DNA of 35,656 nt from Hyphomicrobiales bacterium (GCA_025356415.1 JANXTB010000242.1:1-35656); one strand, 5' to 3'. Positions 8,075 to 16,168 are shown, counted from the first letter of the stretch. A program made the numbers and translations. The notes: generated by a model not told the origin, from the sequence alone.

Positions 8075-8420
8075 CTGCAGCGAGCTTGCGAAGTCGAGCG
8101 TTCGTGAGATCAATGGGCGGTCGGTATTCGTATAGCGCCGGGTTCGTGCCGGACGGCGTGTCGCCAGCCAAAACGATGGAAGGCGCCGGTTGCCGGAGCG
8201 CATCTGCGAGCTCCGAATTATACGGCCGCCAAAAACGTCCGCCGTTCACCTCCAGCATCTCGACGTTGTAGGACTGATATCGCTCGTCTACCATTTCGAT
8301 GCGCGGCATCGTGGACGGCATCAGTTGTTGCGTCTGCGCTGAGGCCCCGTTCGAACACCCAACGGCCGCGAGCAGCGGTGCAAAAGCCAATGTCACAACG
8401 TGTTTCGCGTTGGCTTTCAT
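8061..8420 (-). pseudogene. N-terminal remnant of a secreted glycosidase-like (GH79-type) protein
   Basis: Starts at ATG 8420 after GAGGAAAGACC, followed by a signal peptide (MKANAKHVVTLAFAPLLAAV, ending near GASAQ). The mature part has MVDERYQSYNVEMLEVNGGR, FWRPY, then YEYRPPIDLTNARLRKLAA before running into foreign sequence (ARTT-stop). In intact relatives the last segment continues into a long catalytic domain. Here it stops at 119 aa because the following DNA is an inverted later segment of the same gene (7956-8074). It could be exported but should lack activity. Confidence 0.6.
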
Positions 8421-8496
8421 GGTCTTTCCTCTTTTGCCGCTCATTTGAATTGGAGCAACAAAAGGGCCCACAAGGAACATCAGGCGAGCAAGACTG

Positions 8497-10126
8497 ATGG
8501 CGAGTGAAGACGCGGTTAAGACCGAAGGACAAGCCGTCGTGACAACATCAACGTGGAGGCCATTCAGCCACGCGGTGTTCAGGCGATTGTGGATTGCGTC
8601 CCTGATCGCCAACATTGGAGGATGGATCTACAATGCCGCAGCCGGATGGATGATGACGAGCCTCGACGCGGGCCCGCTGATGGTTTCGCTCGTCCAGGTC
8701 GCAACCAGCCTGCCTATGTTTTTGTTTGCGCTGCCGGCTGGGGCGCTGGCGGATATCGTCGACAAGCGCCGCTTCGTTCTCGGACTCGAAATCGCCGTAG
8801 CCCTCATCGCAGCACTCTTTGCCGCGCTCGTGACCGCTAACGTTGTCACCCCGTGGATCTTGCTCCTGTTCATGTTTCTGATCGGCACGGTCGAATCTTT
8901 GGAAGCGCCGTCATGGCAATCCATTGTCCCTCAACTCGTCCCGAAGCAGGATCTTGCCCCGGCCATCGCCGCCAACAGCGTGGGCATCAACATCAGTCGC
9001 GCAATCGGACCAGCGCTCGCCGCTCTCATCATTGCAGGATTTGGAATCGCGGCGCCATTCTGGCTCGTCGCGGTGAGCAATTTTGGAGTGATTGGCGTCT
9101 TTTTGTGGTGGAGACCGCCACAGCCGCGCGTATATGGTTTGCCATCCGAAAGGCTGATGAGCGCTGTCCGGACTGGCTTTCGTTACACGCGCAATAATCC
9201 TGTCTTGCGGGCAACATTGGCGCGTTCGGTTGGATTTTTTTTATTCGCCAGCGCCTACTGGGCGCTCCTTCCACTGGTGACACGCAACCAGATCGGCGGC
9301 GGCCCCTAACTATACGGCGTTTTGCTGGGCGCGATCGGCGTGGGGGCCGTGGGTGGGGCTTTCGTCTTGCCGAAAATCAAAGCCATGATCGGTGCAGACA
9401 GATTGGTTTCTCTCGGTGAAATTGGGACCGCGGTCGCCCTCGTGCTGTTCGGATTATCCCGCGAACCCATGATCGCCACGTTTGCTAGCCTCATCGCCGG
9501 ACTCTGTTGGATCGCTGTTGTGGCGAACCTCAACGTGTCCGCGCAGAAGGCCCTGCCGGGCGCGGTCGCGGCTCGCGATGTACGTGACCGTTTTCTTCGG
9601 GACGATGACCTTCGGCAGCGCAATTTGGGGAGACCTTGCCAGCTTCATCGGTTTGGCCTTCACGCATTTCCTTGCGGCGGCGGGGGCGCTCGCCGCGATT
9701 CCGCTGACATCCCGCTGGAAGCTGCACACGGACGTCGAACTCGATTTGACGCCATCCATGCACTGGCCGGCGCCCGTCGTGAGCGACGGGATCGTGACCG
9801 ATGCGGGGCCGATGATGGTGACGGTTCAATACCGGATTGAAGCGGAAAACCGTGAGGCATTCCTCATCGCGCTGGAAAAACTCGGTCACGAACGCAAGCG
9901 CGATGGCGCCTATGCATGGGATATTTTCCAAGATACATCCGATGAAGAGCTGTTCGTTGAAATATTCTTTCTCGAGTCACGGCTCGAGCATCTGCGGCAA
10001 CATTCACGCGTGACCGAGGCAGATCGGACGTTGGAACAAAACGTAGCTCAATACCTGCGACTGCCACCCGCCGTCACGCACTATGTCGCGGCCGAGGTTG
10101 GCAAGAACGCCATAGCATCGGCCTAA
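8497..10126 (+). pseudogene. MFS exporter (MFS_3/EntS-like) with C-terminal ABM-like domain, broken twice
   Basis: The first frame (8497-9309) gives about six membrane helices (FRRLWIASLIANIGGWIYNA, LADIVDKRR loop) and stops at TAA 9307-9309. The same frame continues with LYGVLLGAIGVGAVGGAFVL to about 9565, then the reading moves to another frame (RLAMYVTVFFGTMTFGSAIW) with more helices. A soluble tail of about 110 aa (VTVQYRIEAENREAFLIALE onward) resembles an antibiotic-biosynthesis-monooxygenase-type domain, a known fusion in this MFS group. Rejoined, it would be about 540 aa, the usual size. With a stop and a small deletion near 9570, no full transporter can be made. Confidence 0.85.
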
Positions 10127-10179
10127 AAACCTGACTTACGTGGCAATCCGATCCCGCCTTCGACGTCTTAGACATGGCG

Positions 10180-10719
10180 TCACCGCCATCCAAGCGCCGG
10201 GGCGACATGAGTCAGGATCGCTTCCATAATATGGACATTGTAGCTAACGCCCAATTGGTTGGGCACGGTTAGGAGCAGCGTGTCGGCCTCGGCGATCGCC
10301 TCGTCCTTCTTGAGTTGCTGGACAAGGATGTGCGGTTCGGCGGCATAGCTCCGACCGAAGATGGCCCGCGTTTTTTCGTCGATAAAGCCGACCTGATCGG
10401 CTTCGACGCTGCTGTGTCCAAAGTAGGCGCGATCGCGATCATCAACCAGCGCGAAGATGCTGCGGCTGACCGACACGCGCGGCTCACGCGTATGTCCAGC
10501 TTCTTTCCAGGCGGCGCGAAACGCCCGGATTTGCGCGGCTTGCTGAACGTGGAATGGCTCGCCGGTTTCGTCATCTTTGAGCGTTGAGCTTTGCACGTTC
10601 ATCCCGCGTTTCGCCGCCCAAATTGCTGTCGCATTCGACCCAGCGCCCCACCAAATTCGGTCGCGGAGCCCCTCCGCGATCGGCTCGACACGCAGCAAGC
10701 CCGGGGGATTTGGAAACAT
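10180..10719 (-). pseudogene. C-terminal part of a luciferase-like FMN monooxygenase
   Basis: The frame reads [34 protein letters not shown], the EADTLLLTVPNQLG segment and the C-terminus AILTHVAPALGWR. These are the second half of the bacterial luciferase-like TIM barrel (about 340 aa when complete). The first ~160 residues are absent: upstream of FPNPPG the DNA abruptly becomes a dctA-like gene in opposite orientation (about 10735). The apparent ATG at 10719 is not a true start. It is a truncated gene, not the same subfamily as the one at 34001. Confidence 0.75.
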
Positions 10720-10734
10720 CGGACGCGGGTTGGG

Positions 10735-11163
10735 CCGCGCAAGGTGATCCCGACAGGCTATTCATTCAATCTCGACGGCACATGTCTGTATCTGGCGACG
10801 GCAGCGGTGTTTCTCGCACAAGCGACTAACACGCCGATGAACATCGAGCAGCAGATCGGGCTGCTGCTCATCCTGCTTGCGACCTCAAAAGGCGCCGCCG
10901 GGATCGCCGGCGCGGCGTTCGTGGTTCTCGCGGCGACGCTGTCCGCACATGGGTCAATTCCCGTGCAGAGTGTCGCTCTTGTCCTTGGGATTCACCGCCT
11001 GATGTCGCAGGGCCTGACGCCCACCAACCTCGTCGGCAATGCAGTCGCGACGCTGGTGATTGCTAAATGGGAGAATGCACTCGACGAGACGCGTCTGCGC
11101 GCGGTCCTGGACGGACAGAAAACAACCAGAACGGATGCGCCCTCTGAGTTGGTGCAAGGCTAA
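10735..11163 (+). pseudogene. C-terminal part of a DctA-type C4-dicarboxylate symporter
   Basis: From about 10745 the frame gives [37 protein letters not shown] and [17 protein letters not shown], the conserved serine/glycine hairpin and last helices of the dicarboxylate/amino-acid:cation symporter family (DctA). About 300 N-terminal residues are missing; the DNA to the left belongs to a truncated monooxygenase on the other strand. It ends TAA at 11161-11163. No start or ribosome site is evident, so it is a remnant left by a rearrangement. Confidence 0.8.
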
Positions 11164-11202
11164 CGTCGTGCTGAGGTCATCGAGGCGGCCGGATATCCGG
11201 TT

Positions 11203-11346
11203 TTGGCGCAAAGCGGACGTTGGGTTGTGCGAACGTTATCCGTACCGCTCCAAATTATCGTCCGCGACCGCATCGGTTTCACAACGCCATTTTGCGTGTG
11301 GAAGTTACGGGTACAGAGACAGTGAGACCATCTCTTCCAAACCAAT
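11203..11346 (+). repeat. Dispersed intergenic repeat, copy A
   Basis: About 140 bp beginning GGCGCAAAGCGGACGT and containing GCGACCGCATCGGTTTCA and GTGTGGAAGTTACGGGTACA. It matches 30123-30267 over its length in the same orientation, and 32270-32310 in part. It resembles a non-coding repeat type I know from bradyrhizobial intergenic DNA. Confidence 0.75.
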
Positions 11347-11386
11347 ACCGACTGGTTCACGGAGACCGTGCATTCGTAGTCAGGAC

Positions 11387-12217
11387 TCAGAACGAGAACG
11401 TCGATCCGAGTCTGAACAGGTCCGCTCTGATCTTGCCGGAACTGTCGAAGGTGTTCCGGGCCACCGGGATTTGTACGACCGACACGAGGCCCGACGTCGA
11501 ATGGGAGCCGAAATTGACGTGCAGATATTCGGCCTTCAGCGTCCAGTTGCGCGCGACGCTCCATTCCAAACCGCCGCCGAACGCAGCGCCGATCGCCGGC
11601 GCGCTTGATCTTGAGCCGCCAATGGCGCCGCCGTTGAACTGCCAGTCGTCGGTGTAGGCGTTGGAGACCGTCTGTTTGGTCAGGGCGAGACCGCCGGTCG
11701 CGTAGACCAGCAAGGACGGCGAAACCAGATACCCGGCGCGCGCCCGCAGCGTCGCCAGCCCGTCGATCTGCGCCGACGAACCGATGGTCGCGATGACGGG
11801 CGCTGGCCCCGGGTTCGTGAGGCCGAGATTGAGGGACGACCGGCTCCCGCCATGGGTCGCCGACTGATGCAGCGCGCTGGCGTCCGCCTCAAGGCCGTAG
11901 ACAAATGTTCCGAGGCGCCAGTTGAAGCCGACGAGGACGCCAGCGGTGAACGTCGTCCGCGAGGTCGAACCGCCCGCCGCTGCGCTGAGCGCTGCGGCGT
12001 TTTCTGGATAGTGGGTAGGATCGCAGAGAAACCCGTTCGCGGCGCAGCCCACGACGCTTTGCGTCGCGCCCCGGTCTGAGGCTGCTCCGGCGATCGCGCC
12101 GACATAGGCGCCGCTCCAGGCATCTTCCGTCAACACAGGCGTCCGACGAGGTTCCTGCGCCAGGCCGGACATTGAGCCAGAAAGAATGAGCGCCGCAGCG
12201 AGACAAAATCTGTGCAT
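11387..12217 (-). CDS. Omp25/Omp31-type outer-membrane beta-barrel protein
   Basis: I choose ATG 12217 because it opens a signal peptide (MHRFCLAAALILSGSMSGLA, cleaved near AQE). The 276 aa protein shows WSGAYVGAIAGAA at the mature N-terminus, GVLVGFNWRLGTFVYGLEAD, an R-A-R-A-G-Y-L strand, FGGGLEWSVARNWTLKAEYL, and ends FRLGSTFSF. This is the eight-stranded Omp25/Omp31 (COG3637) family, in which W-x-G-x-Y-x-G-x-x-x-G opens the barrel. The final Phe fits BAM-dependent insertion. Such proteins stabilise the outer membrane of rhizobia and brucellae. Frame and length are intact. Confidence 0.88.
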   Translation of the reverse strand: MHRFCLAAALILSGSMSGLAQEPRRTPVLTEDAWSGAYVGAIAGAASDRGATQSVVGCAANGFLCDPTHYPENAAALSAAAGGSTSRTTFTAGVLVGFNWRLGTFVYGLEADASALHQSATHGGSRSSLNLGLTNPGPAPVIATIGSSAQIDGLATLRARAGYLVSPSLLVYATGGLALTKQTVSNAYTDDWQFNGGAIGGSRSSAPAIGAAFGGGLEWSVARNWTLKAEYLHVNFGSHSTSGLVSVVQIPVARNTFDSSGKIRADLFRLGSTFSF

Positions 12218-12734
12218 GGAGACAACCCAGTCGTCGGCTCGATCCGAATCGGTAAGAGCACCACGACCTGAGCTATACAGTTTCGGCGCGAGAAAGTCCG
12301 ATGTGCGAAGAGTTTGGAGGTAGGTCCGGCAGGATTCGGGCCTTTGCCCCCGCCCCGGCTTGGAATCGAAAGCCACGCCGCGTTGTGTATCGTCGGGCTT
12401 TTTGCGTTTTCCGACCGACCAATTGCCCTCAACTTTTCACTAGCGTAGCCGCCTAGTGTACGGCCAGCTCAAAAGGGCAGTCCTCTTGCTCCTTGGGCAG
12501 AAGCTCAGTCCGCTCCTCTATGCGGAGAGGGACGACGGTTAATTGGTTGGCCGAGAACTCTCGCTTCGGACGCCAGGGCGCGGGTTTTCTCGTTCTGACT
12601 TCGCTTCTCTTGCATCGCGAAAACGTTACCGCGGCGCAACAGAAGGCCAGCTGAAACGGGCAACTGTCGGCAGGGCGCTAAGTTGATGTCCGTCCTCAAG
12701 TAATTAGGGACATAAGGCTAAGCAGGAGTGAGCC
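12218..12734. other. Intergenic stretch between two divergent genes
   Basis: It carries the upstream regions of the Omp25-like gene and the 77 aa secreted protein. A 36-codon frame on the minus strand (12505-12615, MQEKRSQNEKTRALASEARV) has coding-like composition but no ribosome site. Nothing else is clear. Confidence 0.4.
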
Positions 12735-12968
12735 ATGATAACACGAGCCATTCTCTTTGCCGGCGCTGCGGTCGTTTTGCTGCCGACCGCAAGTTTTGCT
12801 CAGTGGCGCAATCAAAATCTTGAGCCGACATGTTCCGCAAGCGGCTCCGGAATGGACCCCCGCTGCGTCGGGGACACTTCCCCGGGCACCCTCAGCGACC
12901 TGACAACTGAACGTCAAGAACAAGCGATACGAATGGGTCGATACCGCTCGGGTTACTACCGTTATTAA
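12735..12968 (+). CDS. Small secreted protein, 77 aa
   Basis: AGGAG precedes ATG 12735 by seven bases. The signal peptide MITRAILFAGAAVVLLPTAS is cleaved near FAQ. The mature part is hydrophilic, with two cysteines (EPTCSASGSGMDPRCVG), and ends in a Tyr/Arg-rich tail (GRYRSGYYRY). The two cysteines could form a disulfide in the periplasm. I know no named family for it. Confidence 0.7.
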   Translation: MITRAILFAGAAVVLLPTASFAQWRNQNLEPTCSASGSGMDPRCVGDTSPGTLSDLTTERQEQAIRMGRYRSGYYRY

Positions 12969-13117
12969 AGGCGGCGATCCGTACGCCAGACTAGTACCGG
13001 CACCGCGTGTTACGTACCGCGGGGCCGTTTTCAGTTGCCTCGATTGTCGGGCTGATCCGCGTCAGTGGTGATAGTGATCAGGCGGGGGACGAAGTCGGCC
13101 ATGGGTGGAGAGCTACC

Positions 13118-13399
13118 ATGCTCAAAGCCGCGCAATATTGGTTCGCTTACAACGTCGCAACCGGCTGTAACGCGATCGATTTTGCTCTCAAAGCGCGGGC
13201 TTTCCTGAAATCGATCGGCGTCGATCCGGAAATCCAAGTGACAGATGAAGGCGGATTTCACCGGATCCGCGTTACCGTTCCCGAAAGTCTTGGAACGATA
13301 GCCAGCTTCAGGTTGATCCCACTAAATCGGCATCTCGCCAGTCAGGGCTCAAGCAACCAGCGTCAGCTTGGCAAAGCCGTGTCCGTGCTCGGACCATAA
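13118..13399 (+). CDS. Conserved 93 aa hypothetical protein
   Basis: The start ATG 13118 follows GGAGAGCTACC; a longer frame from 13007 lacks a ribosome site. The protein begins MLKAAQYWFAYNVATGCNAI, then a helix (FALKARAFLKSIGVDPEIQV) and a strand pair (FHRIRVTVPESLG). The middle resembles a small ACT-like or ferredoxin-like alpha/beta unit, but that is only a pattern guess. It is convergent with the 53 aa gene at 13407. Confidence 0.5.
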   Translation: MLKAAQYWFAYNVATGCNAIDFALKARAFLKSIGVDPEIQVTDEGGFHRIRVTVPESLGTIASFRLIPLNRHLASQGSSNQRQLGKAVSVLGP

Positions 13400-13406
13400 T
13401 TCGGCC

Positions 13407-13568
13407 TCATCGCACGACCGGATACACGGGCCGAGCCGAAGGATCACGGGATCGGAGACCTCGCCTAGGGCCCATGATGAAGACTGAGAAAGCCGCGGCC
13501 ACCACCATCAGGCCCAACATCAGAAATTCAAAGACCCCGTAAGAGGGGAAATAAGACCGAAACCGCAT
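13407..13568 (-). CDS. 53 aa membrane peptide, copy 2 of a duplicated cassette
   Basis: ATG 13568 follows AAGGAGAGCGCGCGA, the same leader as copy 1 at 5310. The first 34 residues (MRFRSYFPSYGVFEFLMLGL, a hydrophobic span, then IMGP) match copy 1, which stops right after MGP. Here the codons run on for 19 more residues (RRGLRSRDPSARPVYPVVR). The DNA GGCCCTAGG versus GGCCCGTAG shows that a one-base loss hides the original TAG, so the tail is probably an accident. It is divergent from the 64 aa partner across 205 bp. Confidence 0.6.
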   Translation of the reverse strand: MRFRSYFPSYGVFEFLMLGLMVVAAAFSVFIMGPRRGLRSRDPSARPVYPVVR

Positions 13569-13773
13569 TCGCGCGCTCTCCTTTGGTCGAAGCATCGCAC
13601 GAAGGTACGGGCTAGCAAGCCGACCGGATCGCCATTTTCTCGTGGCCGATCATGGGTTTAGTTAGTTACGGGTCGTTAAGGCCGCCGCGATAAACCCGTC
13701 TGAAAAGAGAGATGGGACTTGAGCTTGTGTACGGTATCGAACATTACCTCCCGGTGAAAACGGGAGCGTGATC

Positions 13774-13968
13774 ATGAAAAGTCCCGAGGAATACCGCGCG
13801 TTGGCAAAAGAATGTCTGCGGGAAGCGGAGACAGTGCCGGAAGGCATGCGCCTCAGCCACATCCTCATCGCGCAACTCTGGTTGGAACTGGCCGACAAAG
13901 TCACGCAACTGCGACTCGAAATCGAGGACAAAGCCGCGCGGTCCGGTGGGTCGGCACTGTCAAACTAA
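13774..13968 (+). CDS. Conserved 64 aa alpha-helical protein, copy 2 of a duplicated cassette
   Basis: ATG 13774; the upstream sequence CGGGAGCGTGATC matches that of copy 1. The protein MKSPEEYRALAKECLREAET continues through LSHILIAQLWLELADKVTQL, differing from copy 1 by only a few conservative changes up to residue 52; the C-termini differ. Retention of both open frames and of the paired divergent gene suggests selection. A strong terminator lies about 110 bp downstream. Confidence 0.75.
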   Translation: MKSPEEYRALAKECLREAETVPEGMRLSHILIAQLWLELADKVTQLRLEIEDKAARSGGSALSN

Positions 13969-14079
13969 TGTCTTGTGCCAAGCGGCCCCGTCTCGCTCGC
14001 CAGTGCTGGCAACCTTTTGCAAACCTTTGCCGTTGCAAGCTCAAGTGTTCCAGCTCACCCCCCCGGGCTCGGAACAGAA

Positions 14080-14112
14080 AGGCCCGCCGCGTAATGTACT
14101 GGCGGGCCTTTT
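14080..14112 (+). terminator. Rho-independent terminator
   Basis: AGGCCCGCC and GGCGGGCCT form a perfect nine-base stem around a 12-base loop, followed by TTTT. It probably ends the transcript of the 64 aa gene. Confidence 0.8.
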
Positions 14113-14220
14113 GCGTCAAAGCGCACCCTTCGATCGGGCAGCGTTGTTCTTCACGATCTGGCCGCTAAAATCGGGCTTGGCCAAGTGGTCGGACGAGCAA
14201 CCCTCCAGAAGATCAAACTT

Positions 14221-14247
14221 GCCGCTGGCTTGTCCGGCGGCTTTTTT
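14221..14247 (+). terminator. Possible second terminator
   Basis: GCCGC and GCGGC pair across an 11-base loop and are followed by six T. The stem is short, and the opposite strand here reads as an open, coding-like frame without a start, so this is uncertain. Confidence 0.35.
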
Positions 14248-14335
14248 CTTGTCCTAGTAGATCCATCACGATTGACTGAGCCAGCTGGACATCGGTCGTC
14301 TGATAGTCATCCAGGGTGAGGTTGAAGGCGGACCC

Positions 14336-15015
14336 TCATGCCAGACGAGAGAAGAAAATGGCGAGGGTGGCAAGCGCCTTCACGGCCGGCTCCTCGTCGC
14401 CCATCATCGTGGCCTCGCGCCCGGCGAATTCGGCAAGGGCTACTGCCCCGGCCAATGTTGTTGGCGAAGTGGCGAGAACCGCCTCCGCAAGTTCGTCCCG
14501 TGCATGTATGACGCGTGTTTTTCGCTTCGTCGGTTACATTGAGGCCCGTTGCGATGCGGACTTTCTCGATCGCGGTTTCATAGACGCGACTTCAGCGTGA
14601 AGGCGTTCGCGCAAAGCGTCCTATTCACGAGCGGCGTTCGGGTCTTCCTGTGTGGGCGCAAAACGCTATGCGATCATTTCGCCGCTGTTAGACAGGACCT
14701 TGTGCAGCTTGGCGCGGATCTCCACCGTCAGGCTCAGTTTAGTCACGAGCCGATCAACTTCCTCGGGCGACTGCAGCTTCGCGCCATCGTGATGCGGCAC
14801 TTTCACCTTCGCCCGCTGGTCAATATGGCGCCGCTACGCTTTGTCGTGAGCAGCGGCACAGCGGTCAAATATGTCATCGGCTTCGGCAATCAGGCGGATC
14901 TTCTCGTAAATCGGATCGAGGCCGGAGTCGGCTTTGGCGGCTGCTATGAATCCTGCGGCGAGGTCAGCTGTGGATGCGAGCAGGCAGGGATAGAGCGGCG
15001 TGTGAATTTGGACAT
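14336..15015 (-). pseudogene. Degenerate gene with Tat-like start (MSKFTRRSI) and three stops
   Basis: Reading leftward from ATG 15015 gives MSKFTRRSI, then after a frame change LLASTADLAAGFIAAAKADS, GLDPIYEKIRLIAEADDIFD, a TAG, VPHHDGAKLQSPEEVDRLVT, two more TAG codons, a further frame change, and finally ARDELAEAVLATSPTTLAGA, ALAEFAGREATMMGDEEPAV and the end FFSRLA with TGA at 14336-14338. The parts fit the twin-arginine-led, helical bradyrhizobial proteins that carry a D-P-I-x-x-x-I element and a late P-T-T-L-A-G motif. The gene is clearly dead, with at least three stops and two shifts. Confidence 0.65.
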
Positions 15016-15073
15016 GACTGGAGATCCCATTGGTTCGGGGTGGGTAGGCTTCGATTTTGAAAGTCGGTGAGGT

Positions 15074-15184
15074 TTAGGTGCGGAGCTCTAGGCGCTGGGC
15101 TGTCATGTGCGAGACGGTGGCGAGCATGCGGTGAGTGTTGTCGATTGCGGCCCCGAAGAGCAGGGGGGCGTGTTCCTTCATCAT
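15074..15184 (-). CDS. Possible 36 aa peptide
   Basis: The frame MMKEHAPLLFGAAIDNTHRM then LATVSHMTAQRLELRT, ending TAA at 15074, looks protein-like. It may be the true C-terminus of the degenerate gene to its right (a frame change would join them) rather than a separate gene. No ribosome site. Confidence 0.3.
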   Translation of the reverse strand: MMKEHAPLLFGAAIDNTHRMLATVSHMTAQRLELRT

Positions 15185-15357
15185 GTGCGACTTGCTCCGC
15201 AGTGCGCAGAGCTGCAGCGCGTTCGCGTTTGGCCTGAGCACACGCGTTTATGAGGGCGCTGCGGAATGCTTCGCGGGTACGTCGGGACGCTCTGCCACTC
15301 GCTGAAGCGGACCTGGCTAGCACGCGCCCGCTTATGCGCGAGCTTCACGATATCTGA
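15160..15357 (-). pseudogene. Degenerate small gene (DIVKLAHKRAR type)
   Basis: From 15357 leftward the reading is SDIVKLAHKRARASQVRFSE then WQSVPTY in one frame, and REAFRSALINACAQAKRERA in the next; one extra C at about 15280-15290 explains the change. The S/D-I-V-K-L-A-H opening followed by a helix ending A-W/C-A-Q-A-K-R-E-R is a small protein type I know from rhizobial accessory regions. The start codon is not visible. Function unknown. Confidence 0.45.
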
Positions 15358-15407
15358 CGGATGTATGAGTGATCCGCGTTCGACATCGTCGGTTCCTTTT
15401 CGTCATC

Positions 15408-15470
15408 AGTGATATCACTAATGATATGAGGTTAAATATGATATCAATGATGAATTTGATATTAATATCA
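15408..15470. promoter_or_regulatory. Cluster of TGATAT palindromes, probable RHH operator
   Basis: AGTGATATCACT (15408-15419), TGATAT (15422-15427), TGATATCA (15439-15446) and the perfect 14-base palindrome TGATATTAATATCA (15457-15470) lie in AT-rich DNA just before the RHH gene. Repeated half-sites at short spacing are typical of operators bound cooperatively by ribbon-helix-helix dimers. Confidence 0.6.
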
Positions 15471-15519
15471 TCTGTTGCTCGAATCTGATTATGTTGCTTC
15501 GCCACAACGGGGGAGCCCA

Positions 15520-15705
15520 ATGCCGAAAGAAAAGACCATGGCCGATAAGCGGACGATCATTTCGATGCCAGAGGAGCTGCGGGAAAAGGTGCGCTCCTAT
15601 CGCTTTTCAAAGCAGATCAACACAGAGGCCGAAGCGATCCGGACGCTTATCGGGAAGGGGCTAGAGGCCGAGGGGCGGAATGTGGGCAAAGGGGAGAGCG
15701 CTTGA
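15520..15705 (+). CDS. Ribbon-helix-helix regulator/antitoxin-like protein
   Basis: A 61 aa protein with GGGGGAGCCCA before ATG 15520; a second ATG at 15538 (MADKRT) is possible. The core KRTIISMPEELREKVRSYRF is the DNA-binding strand and first helix, and INTEAEAIRTLIGKGLEAEG is the second helix, as in CopG/Arc-type regulators. Its stop overlaps the next start (TGATG), so the two are translationally coupled. The TGATAT palindromes just upstream suggest that it represses its own operon. An antitoxin role is inferred from layout alone. Confidence 0.75.
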   Translation: MPKEKTMADKRTIISMPEELREKVRSYRFSKQINTEAEAIRTLIGKGLEAEGRNVGKGESA

Positions 15706-16034
15706 TGGCGAACTACCCAGACTTGGATTGGGTCATCGAGCCTTGGCTCATCCAGCCGCGCGGATTTCGCGGCCAGCACAGTGATGAGGCCGAGCAGGCG
15801 CGCCAGGAGGCGATCGAAAGCCTTGAGCACCTGATCCGAGCGGGCATGATGATGTCCCTACAGATGCGGGGCGATCCCGCATCTCCCGAGTACGTCGAGG
15901 CCTTTGCGTCCAGCCGTGCTTTGCTTGAAATTAGTCGGGACCATGCGACGCAAAACATCGCCAAATTTCGAGAGCTCGCGCAAATCGCGCCGGAGCCAGC
16001 CGACTTTTTTCCGGACTGGAAATCGATGCACTAA
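15705..16034 (+). CDS. Partner of the RHH protein, 109 aa, unknown family
   Basis: The start ATG 15705 overlaps the RHH stop. The protein MANYPDLDWVIEPWLIQPRG continues with an acidic helix (DEAEQARQEAIESLEHLI), a Met-rich stretch (RAGMMMSLQMRG), further helices and the C-terminus DFFPDWKSMH. It is soluble, with no signal, membrane span or known nuclease or kinase motif visible. The order (RHH first, coupled partner second, palindromic promoter) is that of many toxin-antitoxin operons, but nothing proves toxicity. Confidence 0.6.
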   Translation: MANYPDLDWVIEPWLIQPRGFRGQHSDEAEQARQEAIESLEHLIRAGMMMSLQMRGDPASPEYVEAFASSRALLEISRDHATQNIAKFRELAQIAPEPADFFPDWKSMH

Positions 16035-16168
16035 TCCAGCCAAATAATACGGGGCTCATTCGCGCCAGAGATGATCTTGCAGTCCAAGCCCTCACTGCGG
16101 CCTGCCCCGCGCTCCCGCTTCTTGGACTGAACGGTCAGAGCCCTTCTTTCGTAGTTTCCGTTCGCAAC

